A DNA stretch of 64,000 nucleotides from Pelagomonas calceolata (GCA_918797485.1 CAKKNE010000004.1:1612001-1676000); one strand, 5' to 3'. Positions 45,731-57,416 are shown, numbered from the stretch's first letter. The notes: generated by a model from the sequence alone, not told the origin. Made by a program: numbers and translations.

Positions 45731-48502
45731 TCTATATGACAATTGAATTGACGTCCTAATAGTAATAAGTCCTGCCTGTTCCTCTCTTTTTCATGTCGGT
45801 TTGGCATAGAAATTGGCCCTCATGTCCACCCAAACGGGAGAAAGTGCCAAGCGCGGAATTGTTACGATTCGGCATTGATTTTTAACAGTGTGACTGTGGC
45901 AACTTGAAAAGATGTTGCAATGATTTATTGCCGGGTAAGCTAGCAGGGCAGGAGCGACTAGGCATGGGGGCAGGCCGTGACGAACACTGAGGCAGTGGCT
46001 GTGTGACTCGGGAGAGACAAAAGTCAGCTTCCAAGCAGGTCCCGCGGTGCGCCTTACTAAGAATGAATTGATAGCGAGATTTGGCAAATGGGGATCGAAG
46101 GCGGGTGATTTTGAGGTGCGCTCAACATAATCCACACCCATTCTTGAGCGGCCTGGAGCCTCCTGAGTCCTCGCCTGAGGGCGGGTCAGCCGGCCTAGAC
46201 AGCGGTCACGGTGAATCATATATAGATTCTTATATGCTCTACTCCGTACGTGTTGGCGTCGCGCTATCTCCGTAACTTGAAGATGGTACCTAGAGTACAC
46301 CACGACCCATTGAAGCGACTTTGCGACGGACCTGGGACGGGCCGCAAACTGCCATGTTCGGGCCTCTGCTATTGGAGAGCAAACGACCGATGATGATATA
46401 AGATGAGCCAGTTTTAACACCATTTTTAACTTGTAGGGGGGGACACCCAAAACTCGAATTTCTATGACTCCTCCCGGGACCCCCAGCGTCGTCACCATGC
46501 TTTAGAGGGACCTTAGTAAGCTGGGTTTGACCCAGGGTTGATAACAAACGGATCGGATGGCGCAAAGTTATGGGCGGTAGACGCCTACGTTTTTTATACG
46601 CGTTTTCGTCAGGAGGCCGAGCGCGGTCAGTGATGATACCAGGCGCTTTCGATACGGTCGTAGTGACTGGGAAAGCATGCCTGGTCTCGTGACGCCGCGA
46701 TTGTGACCGTGAGTGAGTCGATGACAATCTCGGCCGAGAACGAGTTCGGGCCTAAGGCGCGTTCCACAAGGACAGGGGCGTCTCACGTCGTGCGTGTCGA
46801 CCGGGGAGCCACGCGCGAATGCGCTGAGGTAAGAGAAACGCAGTCCCGTCGCGTCATTTGCCGATACAGCTGCCCCATGCTGCAAATGGGGCTGCTGCGG
46901 GCCGCGGCTGGCGCAACTGACGCGTTCGCAGCGTCCGCAGCATCGCAGACCGACGACAGGCCACGCGCAGATGCCCAATGTGGGCTCTCCCGGCCCGCCT
47001 TTAGCAGGCAAAGCCCCGAGAGCATCTCCTCAGGGAGTGTCGCCAAATTTACCAAACTGCCAGATTAGTTTGGACCAGCGGTCTAGCGACGGAAAGACTC
47101 CTAGGGAGACGCCCCTGGACGCTTTCCGTCAACTTTCCTGCGGTCCAAACTCATTGCCTCCCGCCAGGACGACTCAAAGTTCGCTAGAGCTATCGTAAAA
47201 TACCCGCACGTTACGACCACTAGCCCCCCCCTATTTTAAGATTTTAGAGGTCAATTTAGCCCTATTTGCTTGCTCATAGGACAATCGACCTCAAAATCAT
47301 AAAAATGATATAACCACCGGATGTATAGTAGGCTGGGGGACCGGGCTCTTAGTGGGGGGGTGTGGGGGGGAGGATAATGTGCATAACGGGGGTCAGCGTC
47401 TGGTGCGCGAGCAAATCGAGAATAAGGGGCCTACTTCTTCTACTTACCCGTCTAGCCTGACCAAAACGGACGAGCGAAACGATATCTGGCAGCCCCGGGC
47501 CATCGTACCCGGCCGCGCTTGCGAATGACTACGCCATTGGTAACCAGGGCCCCTGGGAGCGAATTACCAGCATAGAGACGAGTTTGATTTTTCAGCTCGA
47601 GCCTAGGCCCCATGACAGCTCAGCTGGGCAACTTCACGCGACCGCGGCGTCTCGTTGCGAAAGTAACCCCTCCCCACCAGCCATATTTGCCCTCGGCCAA
47701 GTGGCTGTGAACTCGAATCTCAAATTAGGCCCCCCGGCTAAGGCTTCTAGGGTGGGCTCCCCTTTCCAACCAAGTTACGTACTGTGGATCATACCTAAAT
47801 TAAGGAGGACCTAAAAAAGAAGGAACAAGTCCCTAGAGTCTTCTCCCTGCTCGGTCAGGATGCCCAACACCCGTTTTGAGACTATCTGGGCTCGCGCCGA
47901 TTGACAGCTCCGCAGAGAGTGGCTACCCCAAACTTGAACGCTGCCAGTGTCCCGTGGTCCGAGCCAATTGCTAGTTGCGTGCTGCTGCGAGCAATGTGTG
48001 CGCTTATGCGCCGCTCTCGTGTTGCTTTTGGCTAGCTTTATGGCTACCACAAGTTATTTTTACTACTAGTACGCTCTGGCTGTGCGTCACACAAATTACG
48101 CGTAAATCACGGCGCAATCTACGCGGGGCCGTTCCTCACGTAAAAATGCTTTGCGTAGACTGCACACCATAGGAAGATCTCCCTCGGTCATACGCCGTGC
48201 GTCAGGGCAAATCGAGTGTAAACTAGCCAAGAAAGCCTCGCGTTCGTTGAGTACGCTAACTTGAAAAAAAATTACGGGCGGGATGACGGTCTAGGCGACG
48301 TGCACTACAGCACTACAGTTTCGTCCCTGTCTGCGTCGGCCACGCGTTCTGAGAGATAGGTACTGTGAGGGTGCCCCCTTGGCCAGGGTGTGTTCTTGCG
48401 TAAAACGGCGGCGGGAGTTGCACCCTTGCTGCACTTTCAAGTGTAATTGCCTGGTTTGTGGGCTGCTAGTGGCAGATTCGACACTTATCATCGCATATAG
48501 AG
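45731..48502. other. 2.8-kb convergent intergenic region
   Basis: It lies between BRCA2 (plus) and the CD36-family gene (minus). It contains inverted family B sequence at about 47005-47165, the AAGCCCTATTTGCT-type block at about 47237-47286, and a diverged repeat at about 47625-47740 related to 11940-12060. Open frames here are short and unrelated to proteins I know. Confidence 0.5.
47005..47165 (-). repeat. Family B repeat, inverted copy
   Basis: It is the reverse complement of about 14095-14270. GTGTCGCCAAATTTACCAAA, CGGTCTAGCGACGGAAAGAC and CAAACTCATTGC are shared in order, with roughly four positions in five matching by eye. Confidence 0.6.
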
Positions 48503-51500
48503 TTAGTCGATGTAAATGCGCTTTCGAAATGAGGCCTCTTTTTGGTTTGTGCAATACCATGGTATTGCTCCAAACACAACAAGAGCCACGGCAACTGCAG
48601 TACCATAGAGTGTCGTGTAGAACAGTCGCTCCGGAATTTCAAGGACCTCTGCTTTGAGTCGCAGTGCTTTGCTACTGTCAATATGACGCTCCTCGGAAAC
48701 CCACCAGACTGGAAAGAACATGAAGCACCCGTAACCATTTTTGCTAAAATCTGCAGTTGGTACCTCGCATCGCTCTTGACTAGAGACAATTTGAGGAAAT
48801 TGCATGTTGCGTTCTATGCGAAAGTTGAATTGAAAACGACGGGCTTCACGAACAGTCTGGCCAGAGATGGGCTCAACGTCAATGTAGAAACTATGGAGCC
48901 TACGATCGTCATTTGTATTGAAATAGACCTCCCTGGCCTCAAGCCCCCCCCATATTTCATTGCCCCAAAAGTGAGGTAAACTAATAAAGCACGGCGAGTC
49001 TGCAATTGCTTCGAGCGAAATCATGCCATAAGGACAGCGGTAACGCTCGCCGTGGACGTCTTTTAAGCGATACCCAGCACGCTCACGGCCGTCAAGAAAT
49101 GTCTTTGCTGTAGTCTCGTAGCGATTTGCTCTAGCCCAGAAACGGCGAGTATAATTTTCAGCATCCAGCTTCTTGCGAATTGGCCATTCCGCATAAAACC
49201 TAGATCTCGACTCGTCCCCAACTTGAGCGTAAACATATGGACACCGTGATATACTCCTCTGAGAGATCTGCCATGCCAATCTCGAGGTTGCCGGTAGGAC
49301 ACCTTACTAGCTCAATGAGCATCAAGTGGTCTGCATTCAAAATATACATGACATCGGCACCCTGGAAACTGAGTCCCCTCGCCCTAGTAAGATATGTGAG
49401 GTTGTACTCTTGGAAGCCTTCCCAACCATAGGGTCGCATTTGATGGCTTAGGGTTCCTGCCATCGTCTCAATAGGATGCGCCTAAAAGCAGGCATGAACT
49501 ATCTCTCTCTTAGGTCTGGGCTACGCTGGTCCTCTGAGAACAAACTCGTTGCCAGTGATGAGGCTGGTGTTCCCTCGCCATTCTGCAACGCGCTGTACAT
49601 CATTGAGATTGTTTTTTCCTGTCACAAGAGTACTGGTGCAGTTCTGCCATTTCCCCTTTCCACCAAGAAAGCGATTCACACAGTCGGTTTCTTGGTGAAA
49701 TTTGCAAACTTCATCACCTTCGCAGCCACGACGCAAATTGATTGTAACGTCGGGCGCCCATAGTTTCCCAGGATAGATGGCGAAGGCTGGATTCTCGATG
49801 GTTAATGTCCGGCTCGATAGCGTAGCCATGGTGTCCTTAGGTTGAGTTTTAGGCTCAATGTAGTGCGAAATGTTGGTTGGATTTAGGATTATTTCGGGCA
49901 AATACCAGTCTCTCTTATGTCTGCCATTGTGTTGAAACTTCCTAGAAACCCCAAGTCTGTCTATAATTTCAAAACCACCATCAGTGCATTCGTTATTTTC
50001 TACTGGATTACAATACTCGTCAAGTTTGATTGTAGAATGATCCTGGCATCGCACAGATAGGTTATAATATTGTAGCTCTGAATTCAACAATGTCATTGCA
50101 ACTCTATCCACGTAGCCCTCAAACAATAGTCGCTTCGCTTGATGAGTAACAAAAAGTCCACCGTAGTTATAGGCACGGTCACAATACCCCTTTGATAAGC
50201 ACTCTGAGCAGTCTGGCTCATTGCAGACCAGTCTATTTTCTATAAGCACACGATAAGTCGACCACTCTTGAAGCCAGAAAGCAATAATGATTCCTCGCCG
50301 TCGACCATATGGGTGAATTGTCGCTGACTGGTAATCGTGGTTGTGGGCTGAATCGACCTTTAGGATTGTCTCAAGATCACAATAAATGCCGTAAGTTGGA
50401 TCAGAGATTAACGTTTCCCACGTCTTGCAATTTACCAGCCAAAAGCTATATCGTGGTTCAGTTTCAAGCCAGGAGCACTGTTTGTAATAGTCCTGAATAC
50501 GCTGGCAAGTAACAGCAGACGACATGAATTCCTCTGCAAGCAACGAAGCTGCCTGGTCTAAATTCTCATCGTCAGATGTATTGTTATTTACAGACGGTGG
50601 AACGGCCCCCAGGAAATTTCCAAAAGTATTTTGAGTCACGAAGTAGCTGCCGTTTGCCCGGCAGTCGCAATACCCAAAAAAATTGTTGTCATCCCCTATC
50701 CTCTCGTAGCAGTCGGCTGACGTTCGACGATGGAAGCTGCGAAAGGAGCTTGCATTTATAGCCATTCAAAAGGATAAGCAAAAACGCTGGACCGCACCGT
50801 ATACAATTTGCACTCTCACTGTCAGCACACCCACCGTCAGAACTGGCGTCTGGACAACGAAATGAAGTAGCAACCTCGCCGATCTTGCCGCGGAAAGTAC
50901 GTGCCCTGGGGCCGTTTGCAGCAAGAGCATCCAGCAAAATTCGTGCGCTTTCTTTGGTCATATTCATATTAGAATAGCCGACGGCCATGGCTTGTGAGTG
51001 AAACTCAATAAGATTCAATGTCGGTGAGGGAGATGCAATGCCAAACTTCCAATAGCCTTTTCGTTCAATATTTAAAACTGACGGTACCCCCCAGAGTGCA
51101 GATGTAACATAGCCTCCTCCCCATTGCGCGTAGCCGAGGTCTTCGAGGCGGCCAGCAAGAAATTCAAAGCCGGTGGCACGAGACATTCTCGATGCAACAT
51201 AGACTTCATGCCAATGATCTTTGAGAGCCCAAGCTTCGTAGAGGTGCCCCGCAACTGCGCATGCTTGTGCCTGGTATTGTTGAACCAAAGCGACCATGTT
51301 TGCCGTATTTGAACCTGTGATGCAAGAAACAAATCACATGTCCCCTGGGAAATTAAGATCATCGTACCATTGCCAGAAATGAATGTGCTATCATCCAGTC
51401 CTGCAGAGCGCGTATTCACAGTGGCGGAGAATGACTTGAGCGTGTGCTGGCTTAGATCAAACATGACCGCTGGAATGAAGGTTTCCGCCACACGGGATGC

Positions 51501-53400
51501 GTCTATCATGGCCTCACAACTAAATAGAGCTATGTGTCGTGACCGGGCACATGGATCATAGCTTACCTTGGGCTTCGACCGCTGCGAGACACATTACAGT
51601 ACTCATATACTTGCCACCATCGAACCAAATTTTCATCAGAGTGGATGCTAATGTCGTTGCGAGTATCTTCGTAGTCAGGATCGATAATCCACTTCGTAAG
51701 GGAAGAGTTCATCGGTGAAACGACAGCGTCATCTTCCCAGGGAGCATGGAAGTCTAACGAACTGGCAAGTCCCCAACTGCAACGGTAATAGTATAGACCA
51801 GGGCTTATGGCGACAGCAACGTCCGCGTACAGACCGGTGCTGTAGGAACCACAGTCACAACCGCCCCCCCGGAGAAAAGCTTGGTCCCCGGCCCACTCCT
51901 TGGTGCGATACTCATCGGCGCCCGGCGTGGTCATCCAACCCGTTGGCCCATAAAGGTGCCTTGCTATTCCCAGAGCGACAACTCTCGTTGCGTCGGGACT
52001 CTTCTCCAATACTTTGAGATCGTTGAGGACTTGATTGTATGCAAGCTGGTATGCAGGGCTGGCCTCATCTTCAAGCCCAGATGATTGCACTAGGCCCAAG
52101 TACCTTGCAGTGCCTATCCACAGGGGCACACCACGCTCATAGTTGAGCACAGAAATGGTGTTTGCGGGTTCAAGCAAATAAGCCGCCTGACGGGTAGTCA
52201 AAGTGGCTTCAGACTCAGCCACACCCGAAACAAGTGCTTCAGCTTTGATCGCGTCAGCTGTTCCAAAAGCCACATCTCCGGCTATAGGCGATAGGGACAG
52301 TGAGTTAAAATGCGAAATGGTGCTGCTGTCCGACAGGGCAAAAGAAATTGAGGCATCTGTACTACCAAGGGCCGACACAACTGCACCTAAGGCTGAGGAT
52401 GCATGCACCGCCAATCGATATGTCCAAACGTCAGAGATGGCATCTGGAGTGAGCTCCGCCTTGACCTGAGTATGAAGATAGTGATTGTCGTCGACGCCCG
52501 GTATTATTGCACGTACGGTTCTAGGAAATGCATCTGCAGCCACCATGGAATCGCGAATGTTAGCAAAGACAGACTGTGATAGCTCACCAAAGATTTCCTG
52601 GACGGTCCATCGATGCTGTAGTGCCACGAACTTTGGATTCAACATGGTCACCTGTATCAAACACAATGGTGGATGATCAGCTATCTCAACACACCGTTTC
52701 GTTGTCAGCAGCGCAACCTGCTGGTCGGTCTCGAGTGTGCTCATTATATTCACCCAAGCCCTGCTGGAAAAACATAAGTCGACACGCCTCTGTTGAATCG
52801 GCCTTTTGCAGATACCACCATTCCTTGTAGGTGACTTGTTTACCATCCTTGGACCAGTCCTACAAAAGTTTTGCACGTTTTTCTCATGAGTATTCCAGGC
52901 AACTTCTCACAATATGATATCTGTAGGCTTGCTTCACGTAGGCATAGGGCCCCTTCTCCTGGAGGCGTGGCTTATACCCTGACTCAATAAAATTTTCTGT
53001 ATTTGTCACGTGCCAAAGATAGAGAATGAATAAGTCTGTGGCCGAATCCTGCTCACGATGCCTACGAGACTCATGAGTCAAAGCCGCATAGCATGGGCGC
53101 GGCTAGCTGCTCAAAATCTTTGAAGGTCCAATCGTTTGTAAATTGGTCATATTGATTCAGCACAGCCTATGCAGTTTGAGTTAACCCCAAGCATGTCGAC
53201 AGCACTGCTTGGCGGACATCAAATGCGACGTTTGAGTCCAGCATTGTCGGAAAAAGATATTGGCTCCAGAGGAATGTCAGAACTATCAGGAGAACGGCGC
53301 CTGATGTGACGAAGCATTGACCTATCAGCCGAAATTTTAACGGCATGTGCCGCTCCCACTTCCGGGCCATGCCGCGCGATATTTTGACAGATTTTGTCAT
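48503..53400 (-). CDS. Giant CD36/SCARB-family (LIMP-2-like) scavenger receptor
   Basis: Ten exons are inferred. Introns lie at 53167-53205, 53062-53110, 52860-52910, 52652-52694, 51520-51566, 51315-51367, 50737-50797, 49482-49541 and 49200-49254. The joined frame is exactly 1480 codons. The second intron would be GC-AG; the others are GT-AG. A cytosolic basic N-terminus leads to TM1 (GAVLLIVLTFLWSQYLFPTM). The CD36 signature follows: LYLWHVTNTENFIESGYKPR, LQEKGPYAYVKQAYRYHI. Near the C-terminus are CFISLPHFWGN, SFYIDVEPISGQTVREARRF and TM2 (TLYGTAVAVALVVFGAIPWY) with a short tail. Family members have two membrane helices and a luminal or extracellular hydrophobic tunnel that binds lipids, lipoproteins or particles. 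Usual length is about 470-520 residues. The ectodomain here is about three times larger, Cys- and glycosylation-site-rich. The extra sequence shows no domain I know. Confidence 0.87.
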
Positions 53401-53758
53401 CAATACGATGATGGCTCCATGCCGGGACTTGATACAGGTTTGCGGCAGATGGAGCTACCGTGGAACGTATATCACCACAGTGAAAGAAATCAAATAAAAT
53501 CCTGCGGTTACCTATCCCGATACTGATACTACGGTACCGTAGGTACCTACGGTACAGTAACTTTACAGCGATTGTGCTATGATCCTGTAGTTACCTTTAT
53601 CTAGAGCTCCTCTCAGGTTCTAGTAGATATCAGAGGCTAGTGGCCTGTATCTTAGGATACTTCCTTCTCCCTCTTAACTCCTTTATTCCAATCATGATGA
53701 TTCTGTCTGGCAGGGTTGAGGGGCCCAGGCCCGGGGTTCCCACACTCTCACGTTTCAG

Positions 53759-54144
53759 CTAGGTTGCCATTTACCTGAGGGGTTTTTTACCCCTGGCGCC
53801 GCCCGGGGTTAATAACCCGGGTAATTACCGGTCAGTACGGGTAATTTACCCCAGAATCTTATAGAGGGGTCACGGTAGGGGAGGGGGCCTCACGGGCCAC
53901 TGGCGCGGGCCTGGGCCGCGCCGGGCCACATGACTTGGTACTTGCCTTGGCGCACCTGTACGTATCCAAAAGCTCAACGGGCTGCTTGCGCCCATCCGCT
54001 CGTCCGGAGGGGTCTTCGCTAATCTCACTAAACGGGTTTAGTCGAAAACCCGTCGGGTTATTGGGCGGGTTATTTACCCCGGATCCCCTTCGAGGGGTAA
54101 TAACAGGTAAATTGCCGGTTATTAACCGGTTAATGGCAACCTAG
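53759..54144. mobile_element. Non-autonomous hAT-like MITE, 386 bp, with 8-bp target duplication
   Basis: The terminal inverted repeats are CTAGGTTGCCATT at both ends (13 bp exact). The octamer CGTTTCAG directly flanks the element on the left (53751-53758) and right (54145-54152), a perfect 8-bp target duplication. Subterminal regions are rich in short palindromic pieces such as GGTAATTACC and GGTTATTAACCGGTTAAT. There is no transposase frame. The 8-bp duplication is typical of hAT elements; P-type elements are an alternative. Intact ends suggest a fairly recent insertion. Confidence 0.88.
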
Positions 54145-54781
54145 CGTTTCAGTGAGAGTCCTTCCTGTTGGTATCTCCGTGTCACATCGACACCCGAGAG
54201 ACCTAGCTACAACAGCTGCATTGTGCACTTGCTGCACCCAGCTCATTAGATTCAAGCACATACCAAAGCTAATATCGCTGAGGGTTACGGGCCCACAAGG
54301 TCTAACCAATAGGAAGCGATGGAGAGGGAACTTGGAGTCTCCTTGCGGGACGTAGAAGCTGCGGAAGCTGAAACGGTGCGGAGACTGGCCGCGGATCTGG
54401 GGGCCGCGGCGGCGCCGGTGCCGGCGGCCCGGGCAGCGGCGATTTTAAGGCACCTTGAGTAATTTTTGCCTTTAAAATACGCGTCCAAGTCTGCCTTGGC
54501 TAATTCGTCGAGTTGGACCGTGGGCCCCCACTTGCGAGGTGGGCCCAATGCTCCCGATCTATCGAAGTGTCACGGCCCGGGGATGTGGCGGGCGTAGATG
54601 CCGTCGCGCCGAGCAGGGGCCTCCAGAGCGCATTATCGACATTTATTTTACAGCACTTCTTGCCTCCGGCGGGAAGGGCAGCCATTGCCCCTGGCAGTTC
54701 CTTCCATATCGACGATTACCGTGACTCCCATTCGAAGGACCGTCGGCGAATCCTCAACATTATTGGCCCGGGCCCCTCAGC

Positions 54782-55420
54782 GTACAGCCACACGCCGACC
54801 GAATGGCGGCAAACTTTCGCTGAGGCGCAGCTTCCGTATGCTAAAATAATGGAAAAAGGTATAAACTCCTTCAGGGTCAGCTGCCCTGAAGGCAGCTATC
54901 CCATGGTTTTTATTATACAATATTTACGTGCGGGTTTTCGCCCCCCTCCACGCCCCCGGAAGGGGCGTGGCTATGCCTAGTCTAAGTGAAAGCAACTTAG
55001 ACCTAAAGAGAGGCTGCTTTGACCATGGTTTCCCCCCAAAACCCGAAATCAGTGGTTTATAATAAAAAAGTCTTAAACCCGAACCATCACCCCCCACGCC
55101 GGATTTGGCACCCTTGCGGAGCAGCCCCCGGCAGGGAAAAAGGCATGAACTCCTCCTGGGTTAGCTGCCCTCAGGGCAGCTGACCCTGAAGGAGTTTATA
55201 CCTTTTTGTTGCGTGCAAAGTTTGGTGCATGCGGGCAGCCTCGCGCTGAAAAATCAGCTGCGACGGTACGAGGTCGAGATAAAACCCGCCCGAAAACCAA
55301 ATTTCTCCAACGGACGGGATAAATCATTGAATCGGTCTCTAATTATCCACTAATTATTTCCTACCGTTCCATATCCATATAGGGCTGCTAGGGAATTTCC
55401 GGGGTCCGGCCCTGCTTAAT
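54782..55420 (+). repeat. Dispersed repeat family A, copy 4, interrupted by a MITE
   Basis: The left part (to 54852) matches the CGAATGGCGGCAAACTTTCG and CCGTATGCTAAAATAATGG blocks. The right part (from 55208) resumes with GTGCAAAGTTTGG, AAAAATCAGCTGCGACGG, CTCCAACGGACGGGATAAAT and CCGGCCCTGC. The intervening 355 bp is a separate inserted element. Confidence 0.78.
54853..55207. mobile_element. 355-bp MITE nested in family A copy 4
   Basis: Terminal inverted repeats of about 36 bp begin AAAAAGGTATAAACTCCTTC. They are exact for 37 positions or so apart from the inner edge. Each end also folds on itself through AGCTGCCCTGA-type arms. The right end is additionally a near-palindrome with a diverged second copy (AAAAAGGCATGAACTCC at about 55137). 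There is no coding frame. A target duplication cannot be defined, because the junction bases of the host repeat are ambiguous. Confidence 0.82.
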
Positions 55421-55604
55421 CTTCGCCCATCTGATTCACCCGGCGAAATTACTGAAGGCTTAAGACAGGCTGTTGGGAATAATTGCGTCCCAATCTTCCT
55501 ATCGTCCTATTAATTGAGGTCCGAGTGGACGTGCAAGTAGATTGATGGCAGCGATTCTATTTGGACCATGCCAGTAAGAAATTTGTGGCTTAGTGCTGCC
55601 TGAA

Positions 55605-57416
55605 CTAAGCACCAAGCACGTCATAAGCGAGTTCGTCATCGTCCTCATCTGAGTTCAGGCCCGATCCTAGGCCGGGATTCCCAAAGGCGACCGATGCAAG
55701 AGTGCGTTCATCGGTTGTGAGCGATATGTCGGGCTGAGTCGATGGCACTTGCAGCGGCGGAACTTTTTTTTTAATGCTCGTTCGTTTCTTACTCAGTGAA
55801 GCTTTGACGTACTTTTGGAGGTGGCGAAGAGTGTCATTGTCAAGGGTTTCGATGTCAACTTCAATTTCATCATCATCATGGCGGCCTCTTAGTGGCATTG
55901 ACTCCTGGACGATTTTTACAACATGGGCAAGTTTGTCCGGGGGCAGGGCATTAATGTCATCAGAGAGGGCCTCTTTTTCGTCAAAAGTGAGGGGCTTAGC
56001 AAAGCGAGGTACTTTGGATGAGCTGTAAGCAGATGGAGCTGCTGTCCCGACGCCAAGCTCCATATTCATCTGCACTTGAACCTCAGTTTGTGAGGCCTGC
56101 TTCTGTAGAGCAGCGATAGTTGCTTGCATAGATTCCATTTGGCGCTGCATGTTGATGAGATCAGCTACTGGTACCATACCAGTCCCCGAAGGCAGAGTAG
56201 AAATGTCATCGTCTCGTGGATACTTTTTACCCTTGCCACTTTTCTTGCCTGTACCTTTTCCATTCGTGACCTTGCCACGTTTGGTACCACCGTCCAAGTC
56301 AAGATCTGCATCACGCTTTAGCCCCCCTACTCTAGCCTTGGCACCAGCCAAAGTGCCGCCGGCCGCATGCTTCCAGAGGCCCTTGAGTTGGTCTTGAAAT
56401 TTCACATGAAGGTCACGTGCGGCCTCATGAACAGGTGCCTCTGGTAAAATATTGAAAGTCATGGCATTGCGAAATACAAGGCGCATATCTGTAGCAAAAG
56501 CATGTGGATCGGAGTACAAGCCACGGTCAAGGCTGTGCTTTACAGTACCCAAATCCATGGGCAAGTCGATAATTGCGCTGTAGTGGGGTACCCCAAGCGT
56601 GATCGCATCTACGGGCGTCAAAAACCAGCCTGAGCCAGTTGACCGCTCCAGTGACGCAACGATGGCATTGCAGCGCTTGAATGGCTCATTTGATGGGAAA
56701 CTACTTGAAATACTCCCGGGGAATGGTTCGTCACGAAGGTGTGATGGCATTTTGCGCGCACGAGTGGAACGTTTTCCGTCTGTTTCGGCCCCAACTGACT
56801 CGCTTCTACCTAACAAAGTTGAACTTTCAACAGCTTGATCGTCCGACCTTTTTAGTGCTTCCTGAACACGAGTTAAATCCTTGCCACTAGGCTTGCGCAC
56901 AGCTGACGATGTTTTTGGCTTGGCAGTCTGAGCACTTTTGGGTGCATAAACGCGCGCAAGCTCAAGATTACGACCATCATTGTCACAGGTACCAGAAATT
57001 GAGAAGGGACCATAGCGATTTTCTCCGTGACCACGCACATTAAGCTTGCCTGCAATATTTAAAGAGAATTCCAAAGACATGGCATTCTCTACAACTTTCA
57101 CTGGTGCGGTCCTTCCTGGCAGCTGCAGGAGAAAGTAGCCACTGTAGCTACCCGATTGCGGTCTTACTTGCTGCTCCGATGTCTCTGATGGGGACACGGA
57201 CTTGAATTTATACTCAAACTCTGATGTTAGTGATGGGTTGCCCGATTTTGCAGCTTGTTGTGTCATGCCCCAGACCCCACTTGCTACACCGGCGGTGATG
57301 GATCCCACAAGTGTAGGAACCGGGGCGCACGAAGCCGAGATAGGCAGTTCCGCCTTGGTATCCAAACTGAGCAACGAGTCTGCCGGTCGTGTCGCTGTGG
57401 CATCACCTTCATACAT
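55605..57416 (-). CDS. BET-type chromatin reader: bromodomain plus NET domain
   Basis: One exon, 603 residues. The N-terminal third contains a small domain ending GENRYGPFSISGTCDNDGRN, a pattern I associate with stramenopile proteins but cannot name. A basic linker leads to a single bromodomain (about 240-350): HYSAIIDLPMDLGTVKHSLD, YSDPHAFATDMRLVFRNAMT with the acetyl-lysine-binding Asn in TFN. A Lys/Gly-rich segment and a short coiled coil follow. The NET domain (about 475-545) has LTFDEKEALSDDINALPPDK and EIEVDIETLDNDTLRHLQKY. Bromodomain-NET proteins bind acetylated histones and recruit transcription factors, as plant GTE and animal BRD proteins do. One bromodomain, as in plants, rather than the two of animal BETs. 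The C-terminus is acidic (LNSDEDDDELAYDVLGA). Confidence 0.93.
   Translation of the reverse strand: MYEGDATATRPADSLLSLDTKAELPISASCAPVPTLVGSITAGVASGVWGMTQQAAKSGNPSLTSEFEYKFKSVSPSETSEQQVRPQSGSYSGYFLLQLPGRTAPVKVVENAMSLEFSLNIAGKLNVRGHGENRYGPFSISGTCDNDGRNLELARVYAPKSAQTAKPKTSSAVRKPSGKDLTRVQEALKRSDDQAVESSTLLGRSESVGAETDGKRSTRARKMPSHLRDEPFPGSISSSFPSNEPFKRCNAIVASLERSTGSGWFLTPVDAITLGVPHYSAIIDLPMDLGTVKHSLDRGLYSDPHAFATDMRLVFRNAMTFNILPEAPVHEAARDLHVKFQDQLKGLWKHAAGGTLAGAKARVGGLKRDADLDLDGGTKRGKVTNGKGTGKKSGKGKKYPRDDDISTLPSGTGMVPVADLINMQRQMESMQATIAALQKQASQTEVQVQMNMELGVGTAAPSAYSSSKVPRFAKPLTFDEKEALSDDINALPPDKLAHVVKIVQESMPLRGRHDDDEIEVDIETLDNDTLRHLQKYVKASLSKKRTSIKKKVPPLQVPSTQPDISLTTDERTLASVAFGNPGLGSGLNSDEDDDELAYDVLGA

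Larger units (their letters stand above)
53401..55604. other. 2.2-kb intergenic region holding three mobile-element relics
   Basis: Contains a palindrome cluster at about 53530-53561 (ACGGTACCGTAGGTACCTAC), the hAT-like MITE, family A copy 4 and the MITE nested in it (all listed). Between 54153 and 54781 nothing beyond short overlapping frames is seen. Confidence 0.55.

Noticed and set aside
46703-47068. Plus-strand frame of 121 residues
   Set aside because: Part of it overlaps the inverted family B repeat, so it is not an independent gene.
53167-53185. A 19-nt intron at the start of the CD36-like gene
   Set aside because: A 39-nt intron using the upstream GTGCTG donor gives the same acceptor and a natural join (DVRQAAVLNQY).
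54285-54548. Minus-strand Ala-rich frame of 87 residues
   Set aside because: Low-complexity GC-rich sequence between two mobile elements; no motif and no partner exons.
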